A stretch of 64,000 nt of DNA from assembly GCF_025971955.1 (NCBI RefSeq), contig NZ_JAPDMX010000028.1, positions 372,001 through 436,000 on the forward strand. Direction: 5' to 3'. The stretch is from Shewanella subflava. Its GTDB lineage: Bacteria > Pseudomonadota > Gammaproteobacteria > Enterobacterales > Shewanellaceae. This document shows positions 1 through 8,621 of this stretch, piece by piece (the first letter of the stretch is position 1; each line of letters starts with the position of its first letter). The notes under the pieces are model-generated. The model was not told the DNA's origin. It saw nothing but the letters and a program-made list of their open reading frames with translations, and ran no database searches. Position numbers and translations under genes: made by a program.

Positions 1-282
1 CGTACTATGCTATCTGAGTCACTGCAAGCCGTTATTTCGCAAACTTTGATTAAAAAGATTGGCGGTGGCCGTGTTGCCGCCCATGAAATTATGATGGGTA
101 CGCCAGCAATTCGAAACCTTATTCGTGAAGACAAGGTTGCACAAATGTACTCAGCCATTCAAACGGGCATGGCGCATGGTATGCAAACGCTAGAACAGTG
201 CTTACAAACACTGGTTAACCGCGGATTAATTACCCGTGAAGATGCAATGCAAAAAAGCTCGAACAAACAAGCTAACTTCTAA
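1..282 (+). CDS. pilT: Twitching motility ATPase PilT, C-terminal fragment (gene starts before the window)
   Basis: The window opens inside this gene; the reading frame is already open at base 1, so the ATG at 7 is internal and not the start. The about 93 visible residues are the C-terminal end of PilT, the hexameric ATPase that powers type IV pilus retraction. The stretch ISQTLIKKIGGGRVAAHEIM followed by AIRNLIREDKVAQMYSAIQ is typical of the C-terminal helical region of PilT/PilU ATPases. The Walker motifs lie outside the window. pilU follows after 11 bp, the usual pilT-pilU order, so the two are probably co-transcribed. Identity is firm because of this neighbour and the family-typical C-terminus. 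Confidence 0.93.
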   Translation, partial: RTMLSESLQAVISQTLIKKIGGGRVAAHEIMMGTPAIRNLIREDKVAQMYSAIQTGMAHGMQTLEQCLQTLVNRGLITREDAMQKSSNKQANF

Positions 283-293
283 GGAATATTAAA

Positions 294-1406
294 ATGGATG
301 TTCGCCCTTTTTTAGCCACGATGGTTGAAAAAAAAGCCTCAGACTTATTCATTACTGCGATGTTTCCGCCCAGTGCCAAAATTGATGGCGAGCTTAGGCC
401 ACTGACGGAGGCCAAGTTAACCCCGGCGCAGTCATTAGAGTTTGTTGAAACATTAATGACAGATGCGCAAAAAAAGGAGTTCAGAGAATCTCGCGAATGT
501 AACTTTGCTTATGCCGTATCAGGTCTAGGACGTTTTCGTGTGAGTGCCTTTTGGCAGCGAGATTCAGCAGGTTGCGTGATGCGCCGCATTGAAACCACCA
601 TTCCTGAAGTCGATGATTTAAAGCTGCCACCCATTTTAAAAGATTTGGTCATGAGTAAACGTGGCTTGATCATTATGGTAGGGGGAACCGGTACGGGTAA
701 ATCAACGTCACTTGCCGCCTTAATTGGTTATCGTAATCAGCATGCCCGCGGTCATATTCTTACCATTGAAGATCCGGTCGAGTTTGTGCATAACCATCGC
801 CAAAGTATTGTGACCCAACGAGAAGTGGGAATTGATACCGAATCCTTTGATGCAGCATTAAAAAGCTCATTACGTCAGGCGCCAGATGTCATTCTGATTG
901 GTGAAATTCGTACCCAAGAAACCATGGAATTTGCGTTATCGTTTGCTGAAACGGGCCACCTCTGTATGGCAACGCTGCATGCTAACAACGCTAACCAAGC
1001 ACTCGATCGCATCATGCACTTGGTACCAGAAAGTAAACATGGCCAGTTGTTGTTCGATTTGTCACTTAATTTACGCGGTATTGTGGCGCAGCAGCTTATC
1101 GCTAAATCAGATGGCACAGGGCGACGAGCGGCAATTGAAGTATTAATTAATACGCCACGGGTCAGTAGTTTGATTGCTAAAAATGAACTGCATTTGCTAA
1201 AAGAAACCATGGCAAAGTCGAATGAGCAAGGGATGCAAACATTTGACCAAGCATTATTGGGGTTATATTCAGCCGGCGAAATCAGCTACGCCGATGCACT
1301 TCACCATGCTGACTCGCCGAACGATTTACGTCTAATGATCAAGCTTAAAACCAATGACACTTCAAGCTCAGGGTTCATGGAAGGCGTTACTTTAGATTTA
1401 GATTAA
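294..1406 (+). CDS. pilU: PilT-like retraction ATPase PilU
   Basis: This 370-residue protein is a PilT/PilU-type secretion ATPase acting at the inner-membrane base of the type IV pilus, where PilU assists PilT in retraction under load. Visible motifs are the Walker A loop GGTGTGKST near residue 129, the Asp box HILTIEDPVEF, the Walker B region DVILIGEIR and the His box TGHLCMATLHANNA. The length is close to that of known PilU. An AAGGA ribosome-binding site sits 7-8 bases before the ATG. A strong hairpin terminator follows at 1431. PilU is preferred over a second PilT because it directly follows pilT and has a longer C-terminal tail (ends TLDLD). Confidence 0.95.
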   Translation: MDVRPFLATMVEKKASDLFITAMFPPSAKIDGELRPLTEAKLTPAQSLEFVETLMTDAQKKEFRESRECNFAYAVSGLGRFRVSAFWQRDSAGCVMRRIETTIPEVDDLKLPPILKDLVMSKRGLIIMVGGTGTGKSTSLAALIGYRNQHARGHILTIEDPVEFVHNHRQSIVTQREVGIDTESFDAALKSSLRQAPDVILIGEIRTQETMEFALSFAETGHLCMATLHANNANQALDRIMHLVPESKHGQLLFDLSLNLRGIVAQQLIAKSDGTGRRAAIEVLINTPRVSSLIAKNELHLLKETMAKSNEQGMQTFDQALLGLYSAGEISYADALHHADSPNDLRLMIKLKTNDTSSSGFMEGVTLDLD

Positions 1407-1430
1407 CCCGATCGCCATTGACCTTGTCAA

Positions 1431-1455
1431 GCCGCAACAATCGTTGCGGCTTTTT
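1431..1455 (+). terminator. Rho-independent terminator after pilTU
   Basis: Arms GCCGCAAC and GTTGCGGC form a perfect 8-bp stem with a 4-base loop, directly followed by five T. It lies 25 bases after the pilU stop codon and would end the pilT-pilU transcript. Confidence 0.9.
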
Positions 1456-1576
1456 GTTATACTTGTTAATCAACTCTTTTGTTCGTGTCTTAATTGTAAC
1501 GATCAGTGCGTATCGATAAATTGGATATTGTGTTCAACGATAGAGAAGCCATTCTGTTTACCCTAAGGATTTTTTC

Positions 1577-2698
1577 ATGTCTTTCCTCAAGAAAGCCTCA
1601 CTACCCGCATTACTGATTATTCCCCTTTGTAGTTTTCAAACTCAAGCAGTAGAAGTGACCGACGAACTCGATATTGGCGGCGCTGTTCGTGTGAATTACG
1701 CTTGGAAAGATTATGATAATAATGCCAAATTAGAGTTTGAACTCTTTCGTGCCGATGTTAATTACAAAAGCGAAGATGGTTTATTTGCTTCAGCCCAATA
1801 TCGCTGGTATCAAGACATGGACGTTATTCACCATGCCTACATGGGATATCAGTTTGATGATGCACAATCAATCAAAGTGGGCGTGACTCAGGTACCATTT
1901 GGACTATTACCCTACGCTGCGCACTCCTTCTGGTTTGGGGCAACTTACTACATTGGCTTTGAAGATGATTATGATGCCGGCATTCATTATCAATATCAGC
2001 GCGACAACTTGCGGGTTGATTTAGCCTATTTTGCCAATGATGAATATGGCAAAGGCACTCGTTTTGACCGTTACTCATTTGATGTGGCAACAACCGCACA
2101 ATCACCCTATGAAGAAGCTGGCCAGTTAAATGCCAGAATCGAATACGATCTCAAGCAGGGCGAGTTTAGCCATAAAATAGGGGGCTCATTTCAATATGGC
2201 CAGTTAGATTTTGTGGCTAATGTGTCAGGGCGAGATCCTATTGCAAATACGGATGATATTAATACCTTTGCAGGCGCGGCGCATTGGCAAGCGGATTGGC
2301 AAAAGTGGCAACTTCAACTGCAATACTTGCATTATGATTATGACCTTAACAATAGCAATCGCATTGCCTTATCCGCATTTTCATATCCCTTTGACATCGC
2401 CGCACAAGCTGATGTGGTGACAGCAAACATTTCAAAGTCGATGGATGTTGATTGGGGGCCGATTTCAAACTTAACCTGTTACAACGACTACAGTACGGTG
2501 ATTGCCTCAGGCGATGGCCTGGCTGATTCGGTACAAAACGTGACGGGATGCGCGGTCACCGCGGGCAAGTTTTATTCGTATGTTGATTGGATTGCCGGAA
2601 AAAATATGTATTTTGCAGGCGGCGAGGGCGTTGGCATTGATAATGGCGATACCGCGTGGCATTCTCGACTCAATATCAACATTGGCTGGTATTTTTAA
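1577..2698 (+). CDS. Porin-like outer-membrane beta-barrel protein
   Basis: A 373-residue exported protein with a signal peptide (hydrophobic stretch LPALLIIPLCSF, probable cleavage after TQA near residue 24). The body is rich in alternating aromatic/polar strands such as FRADVNYKSEDGLFASAQYRW and ends in WYF; an aromatic last residue is the usual signal for BAM-dependent insertion of outer-membrane barrels. The overall look fits the phosphate-selective porin O/P-like group, but the substrate cannot be read from the sequence. An AAGGA site lies just before the ATG. It stands alone between pilU and gpx. Barrel topology is well supported; the specific family is inference. Confidence 0.75.
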   Translation: MSFLKKASLPALLIIPLCSFQTQAVEVTDELDIGGAVRVNYAWKDYDNNAKLEFELFRADVNYKSEDGLFASAQYRWYQDMDVIHHAYMGYQFDDAQSIKVGVTQVPFGLLPYAAHSFWFGATYYIGFEDDYDAGIHYQYQRDNLRVDLAYFANDEYGKGTRFDRYSFDVATTAQSPYEEAGQLNARIEYDLKQGEFSHKIGGSFQYGQLDFVANVSGRDPIANTDDINTFAGAAHWQADWQKWQLQLQYLHYDYDLNNSNRIALSAFSYPFDIAAQADVVTANISKSMDVDWGPISNLTCYNDYSTVIASGDGLADSVQNVTGCAVTAGKFYSYVDWIAGKNMYFAGGEGVGIDNGDTAWHSRLNINIGWYF

Positions 2699-2927
2699 TC
2701 GTGATCGAACGGCAGTCTGTGTTCGTATACAGCTGAATAAATATCATTTAATACCAATCACAGTAAATAAGTGAACAGAAATAGCGAAAGGAAAATACAC
2801 GATAACAAAACAGATTTTTATGATAAGTAGTTATTTTAAAATCTAAAAATTTAACGCAGTTATCGAGGGTTTTACCAGCTAGACTGAACAGTTATTTATT
2901 ACGACTGCTATAAACTAAGGATTGATC

Positions 2928-3527
2928 ATGACTGTGACTGCAAAAAGCGTGAATCTCGTAGGTATGGGACCATTTATCAAAGGCGCTGGGGTAATATCTA
3001 GCCTATTTGTGGGCGCGGCGTTGTTCAGCGCCACGGCGACAGCGGCAAGTTGTCCGGATTACTTAAATGTTGAGGCGCGCAAATTACACTCTGAAGAAAA
3101 TGTAAACCTGTGCGAACTTACCCAAGGTAAATCGGTGTTAATTGTCAACACCGCTTCCAATTGTGGCTTCACGCCGCAATTTAAAGCGCTTGAAGCTTTG
3201 CATCAAGAATACAAAGATAAAGGCTTAGTGGTAATTGGTTTTCCATCGGATGACTTTTTTCAAGAAGAAAAAGATGAAGCGAAAACTGCCGACGTTTGCT
3301 TTTTAAATTATGGCGTTACTTTTACTATGGTTGCCACTTCCCCCGTTCGAGGCAGCGATGCTAATTCAGTTTTCGAACATTTAAACGCCAAAACAAGCGC
3401 GCCAAAATGGAATTTCTACAAATACCTAGTGTCAGGTGACGGTGAAACCGTGACTCAGTTTAATTCTCGAGTCAAACCTGACAGCGAAGAGCTTAAAAAT
3501 GCGATTGAAAAACAGTTAAGCCTATAA
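2928..3527 (+). CDS. Glutathione peroxidase family protein with N-terminal membrane/export segment
   Basis: A 199-residue thioredoxin-fold protein of the glutathione peroxidase family. The start is set at the ATG at 2928 because AAGGA lies 6 bases upstream; a TTG at 2922 is in frame but poorly placed. A hydrophobic N-terminal segment (GVISSLFVGAALFSATATAA) suggests export or anchoring, followed by the peroxidatic site VNTASNCGFTPQF with Cys in place of selenocysteine, and a WNFYKYLV motif carrying the conserved Trp-Asn. The usual FPCNQFGGQEPG segment, which carries the catalytic Gln, is replaced by FPSDDFFQEE, so the active site is altered. The substrate is probably a periplasmic peroxide, but activity is uncertain. 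A monocistronic gene. Confidence 0.85.
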   Translation: MTVTAKSVNLVGMGPFIKGAGVISSLFVGAALFSATATAASCPDYLNVEARKLHSEENVNLCELTQGKSVLIVNTASNCGFTPQFKALEALHQEYKDKGLVVIGFPSDDFFQEEKDEAKTADVCFLNYGVTFTMVATSPVRGSDANSVFEHLNAKTSAPKWNFYKYLVSGDGETVTQFNSRVKPDSEELKNAIEKQLSL

Positions 3528-3792
3528 CGTCTATAGCTTAATTGTCATATTATCAAAACCGGATAAGTGGTTTTTCAGCTCATTCAAACCTTCATTACTG
3601 TTATTTTACAGGTTAAGCAAAAGCCGTTTTTAAGGTAAAAGAGTATTTGATAGGCCATTTATTCGCCTGTAGTGATAATTTTGGCCAGTTAAGTCGCATT
3701 TTTAGCAAGATATTGGGACAACCAGACGTAAAAATAATATGCTTTTTACATTAAAAAACACGATACAAAACAATAATAACTAGGAGCGAGTT

Positions 3793-4806
3793 TTGGCGCG
3801 ATTTTCAGGGTTAGACAAAGCAACAGGTCATAGCGCACGTGGTAAAACAGGCGTTTTATTGGTTAACTTAGGCACACCAGATGAGCCAACAGCATCTGCG
3901 GTTAGGCGCTATTTGGCAGAGTTTTTAGCGGATCCGCGTGTAGTAGAAATTCCAAAATTAATTTGGATGATGATACTCCATGGCATTATTTTACGTGTTC
4001 GTCCGGCCAAATCCGCCGCGCTTTACAAAGAAATCTGGACAGATGAAGGCTCACCGTTATTAGCCATTAGCAGACAACAGCAATCAAAGTTGTCTGAGTT
4101 GTTATCGACATCGGGCATCGATGCGTCAGTCCATCTTGCAATGCGCTATGGTTCGCCATCGGTTGCCTCAACCTTACAGGATATGCATAAGCAAGGTATT
4201 GATAAGTTAGTGGTATTGCCGCTTTATCCTCAGTACGCCGCGCCAACAACGGCTTCTGCTTTTGATGCAATAGCCAAAGAGTTATGCAAATGGCGTTATC
4301 TGCCAGCACTGCACTTTATTAACACTTATCACGATCACCCCGATTTGATTAGTGCATTAGCCAACTCAATTCAGCAAGATTTTGATAAAAATGGTAAGCC
4401 GCAAAAGTTAGTGTTGTCATATCACGGCATGCCAGAACGCAATTTACACCTTGGCGATCCGTATTACTGCTTTTGTATGAAAACCACCCGTTTAGTGGTT
4501 GAAAAACTGGGATTAACTGAAGACGATTACATCAACACATTCCAATCGCGTTTTGGCAAAGCTAAATGGTTACAACCTTATACCGATGCGACCATTGAGG
4601 CATTACCTGCAAAAGGGATCAATGACATTGCGGTTATTTGCCCCGCCTTCAGTGCCGACTGTTTAGAAACCTTAGAAGAAATTCAAGGTGAAAATAGGCA
4701 TGTGTTTGAAGGGGCAGGTGGCAAAAACTTCAGATACATCGAATGCCTAAACGCCAACGATGACCATATAAAAATGATGGCTAATATTGTTAAACCTTAT
4801 TTATAA
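3793..4806 (+). CDS. hemH: Ferrochelatase
   Basis: A 337-residue ferrochelatase inserting ferrous iron into protoporphyrin IX, the last step of haem synthesis, at the inner face of the cytoplasmic membrane. Visible landmarks are the N-terminal LLVNLGTPDEP, FLADPRVVEIP, the metal-binding His motif LVLSYHGMPERN near residue 210, and FQSRFGKAKWLQPYTD with the later CPAFSADCLETLEEI. The start is a TTG preceded by TAGGAG at good spacing. Shewanellae often carry more than one hemH, so a paralogue elsewhere is possible. The gene is followed by a 7-bp tandem repeat array. Confidence 0.96.
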   Translation: MARFSGLDKATGHSARGKTGVLLVNLGTPDEPTASAVRRYLAEFLADPRVVEIPKLIWMMILHGIILRVRPAKSAALYKEIWTDEGSPLLAISRQQQSKLSELLSTSGIDASVHLAMRYGSPSVASTLQDMHKQGIDKLVVLPLYPQYAAPTTASAFDAIAKELCKWRYLPALHFINTYHDHPDLISALANSIQQDFDKNGKPQKLVLSYHGMPERNLHLGDPYYCFCMKTTRLVVEKLGLTEDDYINTFQSRFGKAKWLQPYTDATIEALPAKGINDIAVICPAFSADCLETLEEIQGENRHVFEGAGGKNFRYIECLNANDDHIKMMANIVKPYL

Positions 4807-4830
4807 AGCGATGTAATGACGAATCTAGAG

Positions 4831-4880
4831 ACTAGTTTCTAGTTTCTAGTTTCTAGTTTCTAGTTTCTAGTTTCTAGATT
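4831..4880. repeat. 7-bp tandem repeat array (CTAGTTT type)
   Basis: About six near-perfect copies of CTAGTTT fill the gap between hemH and yciH. Related arrays occur at 6081-6123, 6571-6643, 7341-7372, 8958-8988 and 13324-13359, always between genes. The 7-bp period is not a multiple needed for any reading frame here. Confidence 0.9.
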
Positions 4881-4951
4881 CTTGCTCTTATCTCGCTTCA
4901 TTTATATCAATTTGTTAGACTCAACATAACAATGGTTAACGCATATAAGTT

Positions 4952-5281
4952 ATGAGAATAGATCCCAACATAGCCTTAGTTTTCAGTACCGATAAAGGCA
5001 GAATTGAGCCAGAAAAAACGCAAAAAGCCATACCTGAAGGTGATGGCATTGTGCGCATTCATAAAGATTCTAAAGGCCGCAAAGGTAAAGGCGTAAGTGT
5101 GATTAAGGGCTTAGGTTTAGATCAAACTGAGCTAAAAGCATTAGCACAAAAACTGAAAAAGCAATGCGGCTGCGGTGGAACTGTCAAAGACTTCAATATT
5201 GAAGTTCAAACCGACAATCGCGAACAATTAAAAACCTTGCTAGAAAAAATGAATTATACGGTAAAGTTAGCCGGCGGTTAA
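4952..5281 (+). CDS. yciH: SUI1/eIF1-family translation factor YciH
   Basis: A 109-residue protein of the SUI1 family (bacterial eIF1-like YciH), thought to affect fidelity of start-codon selection on the 30S subunit. The C-terminal SUI1 domain is clear: IHKDSKGRKGKGVSVIKGL, then LKKQCGCGGTVKDFNIEVQ and the final KLAGG. The length matches the family. It stands between hemH and yqgE with repeat-like DNA on both sides, so it is probably transcribed on its own. I see no strong Shine-Dalgarno before the ATG. Confidence 0.92.
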   Translation: MRIDPNIALVFSTDKGRIEPEKTQKAIPEGDGIVRIHKDSKGRKGKGVSVIKGLGLDQTELKALAQKLKKQCGCGGTVKDFNIEVQTDNREQLKTLLEKMNYTVKLAGG

Positions 5282-5297
5282 AAGCCTGGTTGGTTAT

Positions 5298-5391
5298 ATA
5301 CCCAAAGAACCTCAAGCTGCGTCTTCAGCGAGAATTGATTGCCTTTCAGGTGATGCACTGTATCTTGCAAATTAAGGTTGCTAAGGGGTAT
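5298..5391. repeat. Small inverted-repeat-bounded intergenic element (94 bp)
   Basis: The gap between yciH and yqgE holds a stretch that begins ATACCC...AACCT and ends AGGTTGCTAAGGGGTAT, so its two ends are imperfect inverted copies. The size and ends are those of a miniature non-coding repeat (MITE- or REP-like). Other copies would have to be found outside this window to prove it is a repeat family. Confidence 0.4.
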
Positions 5392-5450
5392 CTGGTTCCA
5401 ACAGCTAAAAATGATGCATTTAGACTCATTACTAACAAGAGAAGCGCATT

Positions 5451-6062
5451 ATGGATGAATCTAAAACGAATCTAAAACAAACAGACAAAAGCCGTTCAAA
5501 AGGCGATAACTTACAAGGTTATCTGCTGGTTGCGATGCCCTCACTTGAGGAAACATTTTTTGAACGTAGCGTGATTTACGTTTGTGAGCATGACGAAAAA
5601 GGGGCAATGGGATTAATTATTAATCGTCCTATTGGGATTGAACTTGAAGACTTGTTAGATCAAATGGGCCTAAATCCACCACCTGAAGCGGCGTTTCATA
5701 TCAATTCACAGGTATTAATCGGTGGTCCAGTTTCACCAGACAGAGGTTTTGTGCTGCATAGTCCGCAATCCAATTGGATCAATAGCCATCAGATCAGCGA
5801 TTATTGCATGCTGACATCTTCTCGCGATGTATTGTCAGCTATTGGTACGGCTAAATCTCCAGACGATTACATCGTAGCATTAGGCTACGCCGGATGGGGT
5901 AAAAACCAGTTAGAACAGGAATTAGCCGATAATACCTGGCTAACCATTAAAGCCACGCCAGAGTTACTTTACTCTAAAAATCCTGAGCAATTATGGGAGA
6001 TCGCCTCAAAGCAGCTCGGATTTGATATGTGGCAAATATCATCACAAATTGGCCATGCTTAA
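5451..6062 (+). CDS. yqgE: YqgE/AlgH family protein (UPF0301)
   Basis: A 203-residue protein of the YqgE/AlgH family, a conserved cytosolic protein of unknown biochemical function that in many gamma-proteobacteria lies directly before ruvX. Family landmarks are [53 protein letters not shown] and [13 protein letters not shown]. The N-terminus is about 15 residues longer than the usual start, but no nearer ATG with a better ribosome-binding site is seen, so the ATG at 5451 is kept. Neighbour ruvX supports the call. Confidence 0.93.
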   Translation: MDESKTNLKQTDKSRSKGDNLQGYLLVAMPSLEETFFERSVIYVCEHDEKGAMGLIINRPIGIELEDLLDQMGLNPPPEAAFHINSQVLIGGPVSPDRGFVLHSPQSNWINSHQISDYCMLTSSRDVLSAIGTAKSPDDYIVALGYAGWGKNQLEQELADNTWLTIKATPELLYSKNPEQLWEIASKQLGFDMWQISSQIGHA

Positions 6063-6080
6063 TGAAGGCATCTAATATTC

Positions 6081-6123
6081 AGAATCTAGAATCTAGAATC
6101 TAGCATCTAGCATCTAGCTTCTA
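6081..6123. repeat. 7-bp tandem repeat array (GAATCTA/GCATCTA type)
   Basis: Five to six copies of the degenerate heptamer TCTAGAA/TCTAGCA lie between yqgE and ruvX, close to the ruvX ribosome-binding site. It belongs to the same family as the array at 4831. Confidence 0.85.
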
Positions 6124-6141
6124 TTTTATAACGAGAAAAGT

Positions 6142-6564
6142 ATGCACCCACAAACCGTATTAGGTTTTGATTATGGTACCAAAAGTATCGGCATTGCGAT
6201 TGGTCAAGCGGTCACTGGCAGCGCCAACCCACTGATGTCGATTAAAGCGGTTGACGGTATTCCTAATTGGGATGACATCGAAAAGTTACTGAAAGAGTGG
6301 CAGCCCGATCTTGTTGTGGTAGGCCTACCGCTGAATATGGACGGTACCGAACAAGAAATGACCCAACGTGCACGTAAATTTGCAAACCGCATTAGTGGAC
6401 GTTTTGGTGTTAAGGTGGCAACCCAAGATGAACGTTTAACAACAGCAGATGCCAAAGCACGCTTGTTTGAACTCGGCGGCTTTAAAGCGCTGACAAAAGG
6501 GCAGGTTGATGCAGTATCAGCAGTATTAATTATTGAAAGCTATTTTGAAAACCAGTTTTCATAA
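6142..6564 (+). CDS. ruvX: Putative pre-16S rRNA nuclease / Holliday junction resolvase-like RuvX
   Basis: A 140-residue RNase H-like fold protein of the YqgF/RuvX family, which takes part in maturation of the 5' end of 16S rRNA and was earlier proposed as a Holliday-junction resolvase. The N-terminal [16 protein letters not shown] carries the first catalytic Asp; [18 protein letters not shown] and [13 protein letters not shown] are the other conserved blocks, and the C-terminal [13 protein letters not shown] carries the last acidic residue. Normal length. Its position after yqgE is the standard gene order. Confidence 0.95.
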   Translation: MHPQTVLGFDYGTKSIGIAIGQAVTGSANPLMSIKAVDGIPNWDDIEKLLKEWQPDLVVVGLPLNMDGTEQEMTQRARKFANRISGRFGVKVATQDERLTTADAKARLFELGGFKALTKGQVDAVSAVLIIESYFENQFS

Positions 6565-6570
6565 GAGTCT

Positions 6571-6643
6571 TTAGATTCTAACCTCTAGCTTCTAGCTTCT
6601 AGCTTCTAGCTTCTAGCTTCTAGCTTCTAGCTTCTAGATTCTC
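6571..6643. repeat. 7-bp tandem repeat array (CTAGCTT type)
   Basis: About nine copies of CTAGCTT follow directly after ruvX; it is the longest and most regular member of the TCTAG heptamer family in this window. Homogeneous copies suggest recent slippage expansion. Confidence 0.92.
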
Positions 6644-6733
6644 GCCTCATATATCAGTTTTCAAATCGAACTTGACAATCATTTAGCTGTCTATAAGCTT
6701 ACAATGAATTAACGTGTTGTATTTGGAGTCTTT

Positions 6734-7291
6734 ATGAAGAAGTTGTTCTTAGCCGCAGCGGTATTAGCCTTAAGTGCGTGCAGCACATTAAAAACCGATA
6801 CTGATTTTGATCCTGCGGTATCGTTTAGCCAGTTTAAAACGTTTGCTTGGGTAGAAGCTAAAGCGACAGATGAAGGTTATCATTTAGATGGTTTACTTGA
6901 TCAGCGCGTAAGAGATGCCGTTGATAGCCAAATGACGGCTAAAGGATTAACTAAAGCCTCTGCAGAAAATGCAGATTTATTGATTAATTATCTCACTAAA
7001 GTCGATAAGAAAATCAATATAGACACTTTTAATAATAATTTTGGCTACAACCCTTATTACGGACCAGGTTGGGGATGGGCAGGTACTATGCAAACTCAAA
7101 CCACTGTGCGTGAATATGAGGTTGGTACCTTGATCATCGATTTAGTGGACAACAAAACCGATAAATTAGTTTGGCGTGGCAGTGTTGCAGATACTATCCG
7201 CGACAAAAATACCCCACAAGAGCGAGTTGAAGCAATCAACAACGCCATTGGTCAGGTGATGCTGGCGTATCCACCACAACCTAAACAATAA
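6734..7291 (+). CDS. DUF4136-domain lipoprotein
   Basis: A 185-residue lipoprotein: the signal peptide ends in the lipobox LSAC with the modified Cys at residue 16. The mature part has the layout of DUF4136 proteins (DFDPAVSFSQFKTFAWVE near the start, ADLLINYLTKVDKK in the middle, GTLIIDLVDNKTDKLVWRG and a final helix with NNAIGQVMLAYPP). It is probably anchored in the outer membrane facing the periplasm, because residue 2 of the mature part is Ser and not the Asp inner-membrane signal. The function of the family is not known. GGAG precedes the ATG. Monocistronic, flanked by heptamer arrays. Confidence 0.85.
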   Translation: MKKLFLAAAVLALSACSTLKTDTDFDPAVSFSQFKTFAWVEAKATDEGYHLDGLLDQRVRDAVDSQMTAKGLTKASAENADLLINYLTKVDKKINIDTFNNNFGYNPYYGPGWGWAGTMQTQTTVREYEVGTLIIDLVDNKTDKLVWRGSVADTIRDKNTPQERVEAINNAIGQVMLAYPPQPKQ

Positions 7292-7340
7292 AGCGTTTAT
7301 CAGGTGCTGCGCTTCACCGCGCAGCATGCTTATTTATCCT

Positions 7341-7372
7341 GCCTCTCGACTCTAGCTCCTAGCCTCTAGCCC
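7341..7372. repeat. Short degenerate 7-bp repeat (CTAGCCT/CTAGCTC)
   Basis: Four degenerate copies of the TCTAG heptamer lie between the DUF4136 gene and rfaH. This is the most decayed array in the series. Confidence 0.7.
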
Positions 7373-7468
7373 TATTTTTAATGCATTTTTGCTTTACCCC
7401 CCATACCCTGTTTGCTAAAATCCTCGGCCGTGATAAGGACCTTCACATCTTTAGTTAAGTGAGCCCCA

Positions 7469-7981
7469 ATGAAATCTTGGTATCTTTTGTACTGTAAGCC
7501 GCGCGAAGAGTTACGTGCGCAACAAAACCTAGCGCTTCAACAAGTTGAAAGCTACTTGCCAATGATTAAAGAGTCTAAAAAAGTTAAATCAATCACAAAA
7601 ATGGTTGAAACGCCTTTATTCCCTAATTATCTATTTATTCATTTTGACCCAACAGAGTTCAGTGTCAGTAAGATCCATTCAACCCGCGGTGCAAGCCGTA
7701 TTATTGGTTGCAAAGAGGTCATGACACCTATTGACGATCGTTTGATCAATGAGATTAAACGCCGCGTGAATGAACACATTCCCAAACAGGAAAAAGGCAT
7801 ACAAAAGGGCGATAAAGTGAAGTTTACTGAAGGCCCATTTATTGATTTAGAAGCCATTTTTGAAGAACGCAATGCCGAAAAACGTTGCTATGTGTTGTTC
7901 AATATAATGGGCCAACAAAAGCGCATTTTAGTTGATGAAACCAGCATAAAAAGAACTACTGAAAATGGTGAAGGTAAGTAA
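7469..7981 (+). CDS. rfaH: Transcription antiterminator RfaH
   Basis: A 170-residue NusG paralogue that joins RNA polymerase paused at an ops element and suppresses Rho-dependent and intrinsic termination in long surface-polysaccharide operons. The N-terminal NGN domain begins SWYLLYCKPREELRAQQNL and contains LFPNYLFIHFDP and STRGASRIIGC; the C-terminal KOW region contains KGDKVKFTEGPFIDLEAIF. The length and motifs fit RfaH rather than housekeeping NusG (which lies in an rpl operon). A matching ops element lies about 370 bases downstream, at the head of the polysaccharide locus, so the regulator sits beside its target. Confidence 0.95.
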   Translation: MKSWYLLYCKPREELRAQQNLALQQVESYLPMIKESKKVKSITKMVETPLFPNYLFIHFDPTEFSVSKIHSTRGASRIIGCKEVMTPIDDRLINEIKRRVNEHIPKQEKGIQKGDKVKFTEGPFIDLEAIFEERNAEKRCYVLFNIMGQQKRILVDETSIKRTTENGEGK

Positions 7982-8349
7982 TTTATCGTTGTTTGAAAAA
8001 TAATCACATGTTAGACATTCACTCACAATCGTGTAAGACATTGTCCATTTTTGTTTATTGGCTTGTTACAATATAAAGCAGAGTTTAACAGGGTGTGAAA
8101 TAATAGTTTCTTAAAATCATGTGTTTAGGTTTTTTGAAGCATACTTGCCGCTATTTACTTTATCGCATTTGTAACAAATTAGTCATTTTATATTGAATGG
8201 CTGAATTATGTGCATATTTAAGCACAAAGTTAAGCTATAATACGGCGCACTTTTAGGATTGGTTCAGTTTTAGACTAATCATTCTATTAATTTGTTAACA
8301 AAATCAGAATTTCGCAGCGCGAAGGGCAATATAGAAGCCGAAATCTATG

Positions 8350-8361
8350 GGCGGTAGCGTG
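8350..8361 (+). promoter_or_regulatory. ops element (RfaH recruitment site) within a JUMPstart-like sequence
   Basis: GGCGGTAGCGTG matches the ops consensus GGCGGTAGCGTG exactly and is preceded by TCTATGG, as in the JUMPstart sequence of O-antigen and capsule loci. It lies downstream of rfaH itself and 668 bases before the first gene of the polysaccharide operon. A hairpin (TGTCC/GGACA) follows immediately. Confidence 0.93.
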
Positions 8362-8410
8362 TCCGCAGGACATCGAATGAACAGTTTCATTCGTTTAGCT
8401 ATAAGCCGAA

Positions 8411-8450
8411 GGGCGTCTCGCCCGCCACGCGGATCGGTAGCAAAGATCTT
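8411..8450 (+). repeat. 40-bp direct repeat, copy 1
   Basis: The stretch beginning GGGCGTCTCGCCCGCC and ending GTAGCAAAGATCTT is present again, without a mismatch, at 8582-8621. Its first 13 bases form a GGGCG/CGCCC hairpin, and it contains CGGTAGCAAAG, which resembles a degenerate ops core. Confidence 0.92.
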
Positions 8451-8581
8451 GAAAGCAAGGTCGTGACCTTTCAGATAATTTAGGTCTTTAGTCTTTTAGT
8501 GGACGCCGAAAATAATTGTCAAGAACAATTATTAACAGCTTCAGCTGGCCCTAAGGGGAAAATACAGGACTTATTTCCTCA

Positions 8582-8621
8582 GGGCGTCTCGCCCGCCACG
8601 CGGATCGGTAGCAAAGATCTT
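8582..8621 (+). repeat. 40-bp direct repeat, copy 2
   Basis: Second perfect copy of the 8411-8450 repeat, 171 bases downstream. The two copies flank the AATAATTGT and CCCTAAGG hairpins. Confidence 0.92.

Noticed and set aside
5290-5475. 61-codon open frame before yqgE
   Set aside because: It lies over the inverted-repeat element and runs into yqgE in another frame; no family resemblance and no good start site.
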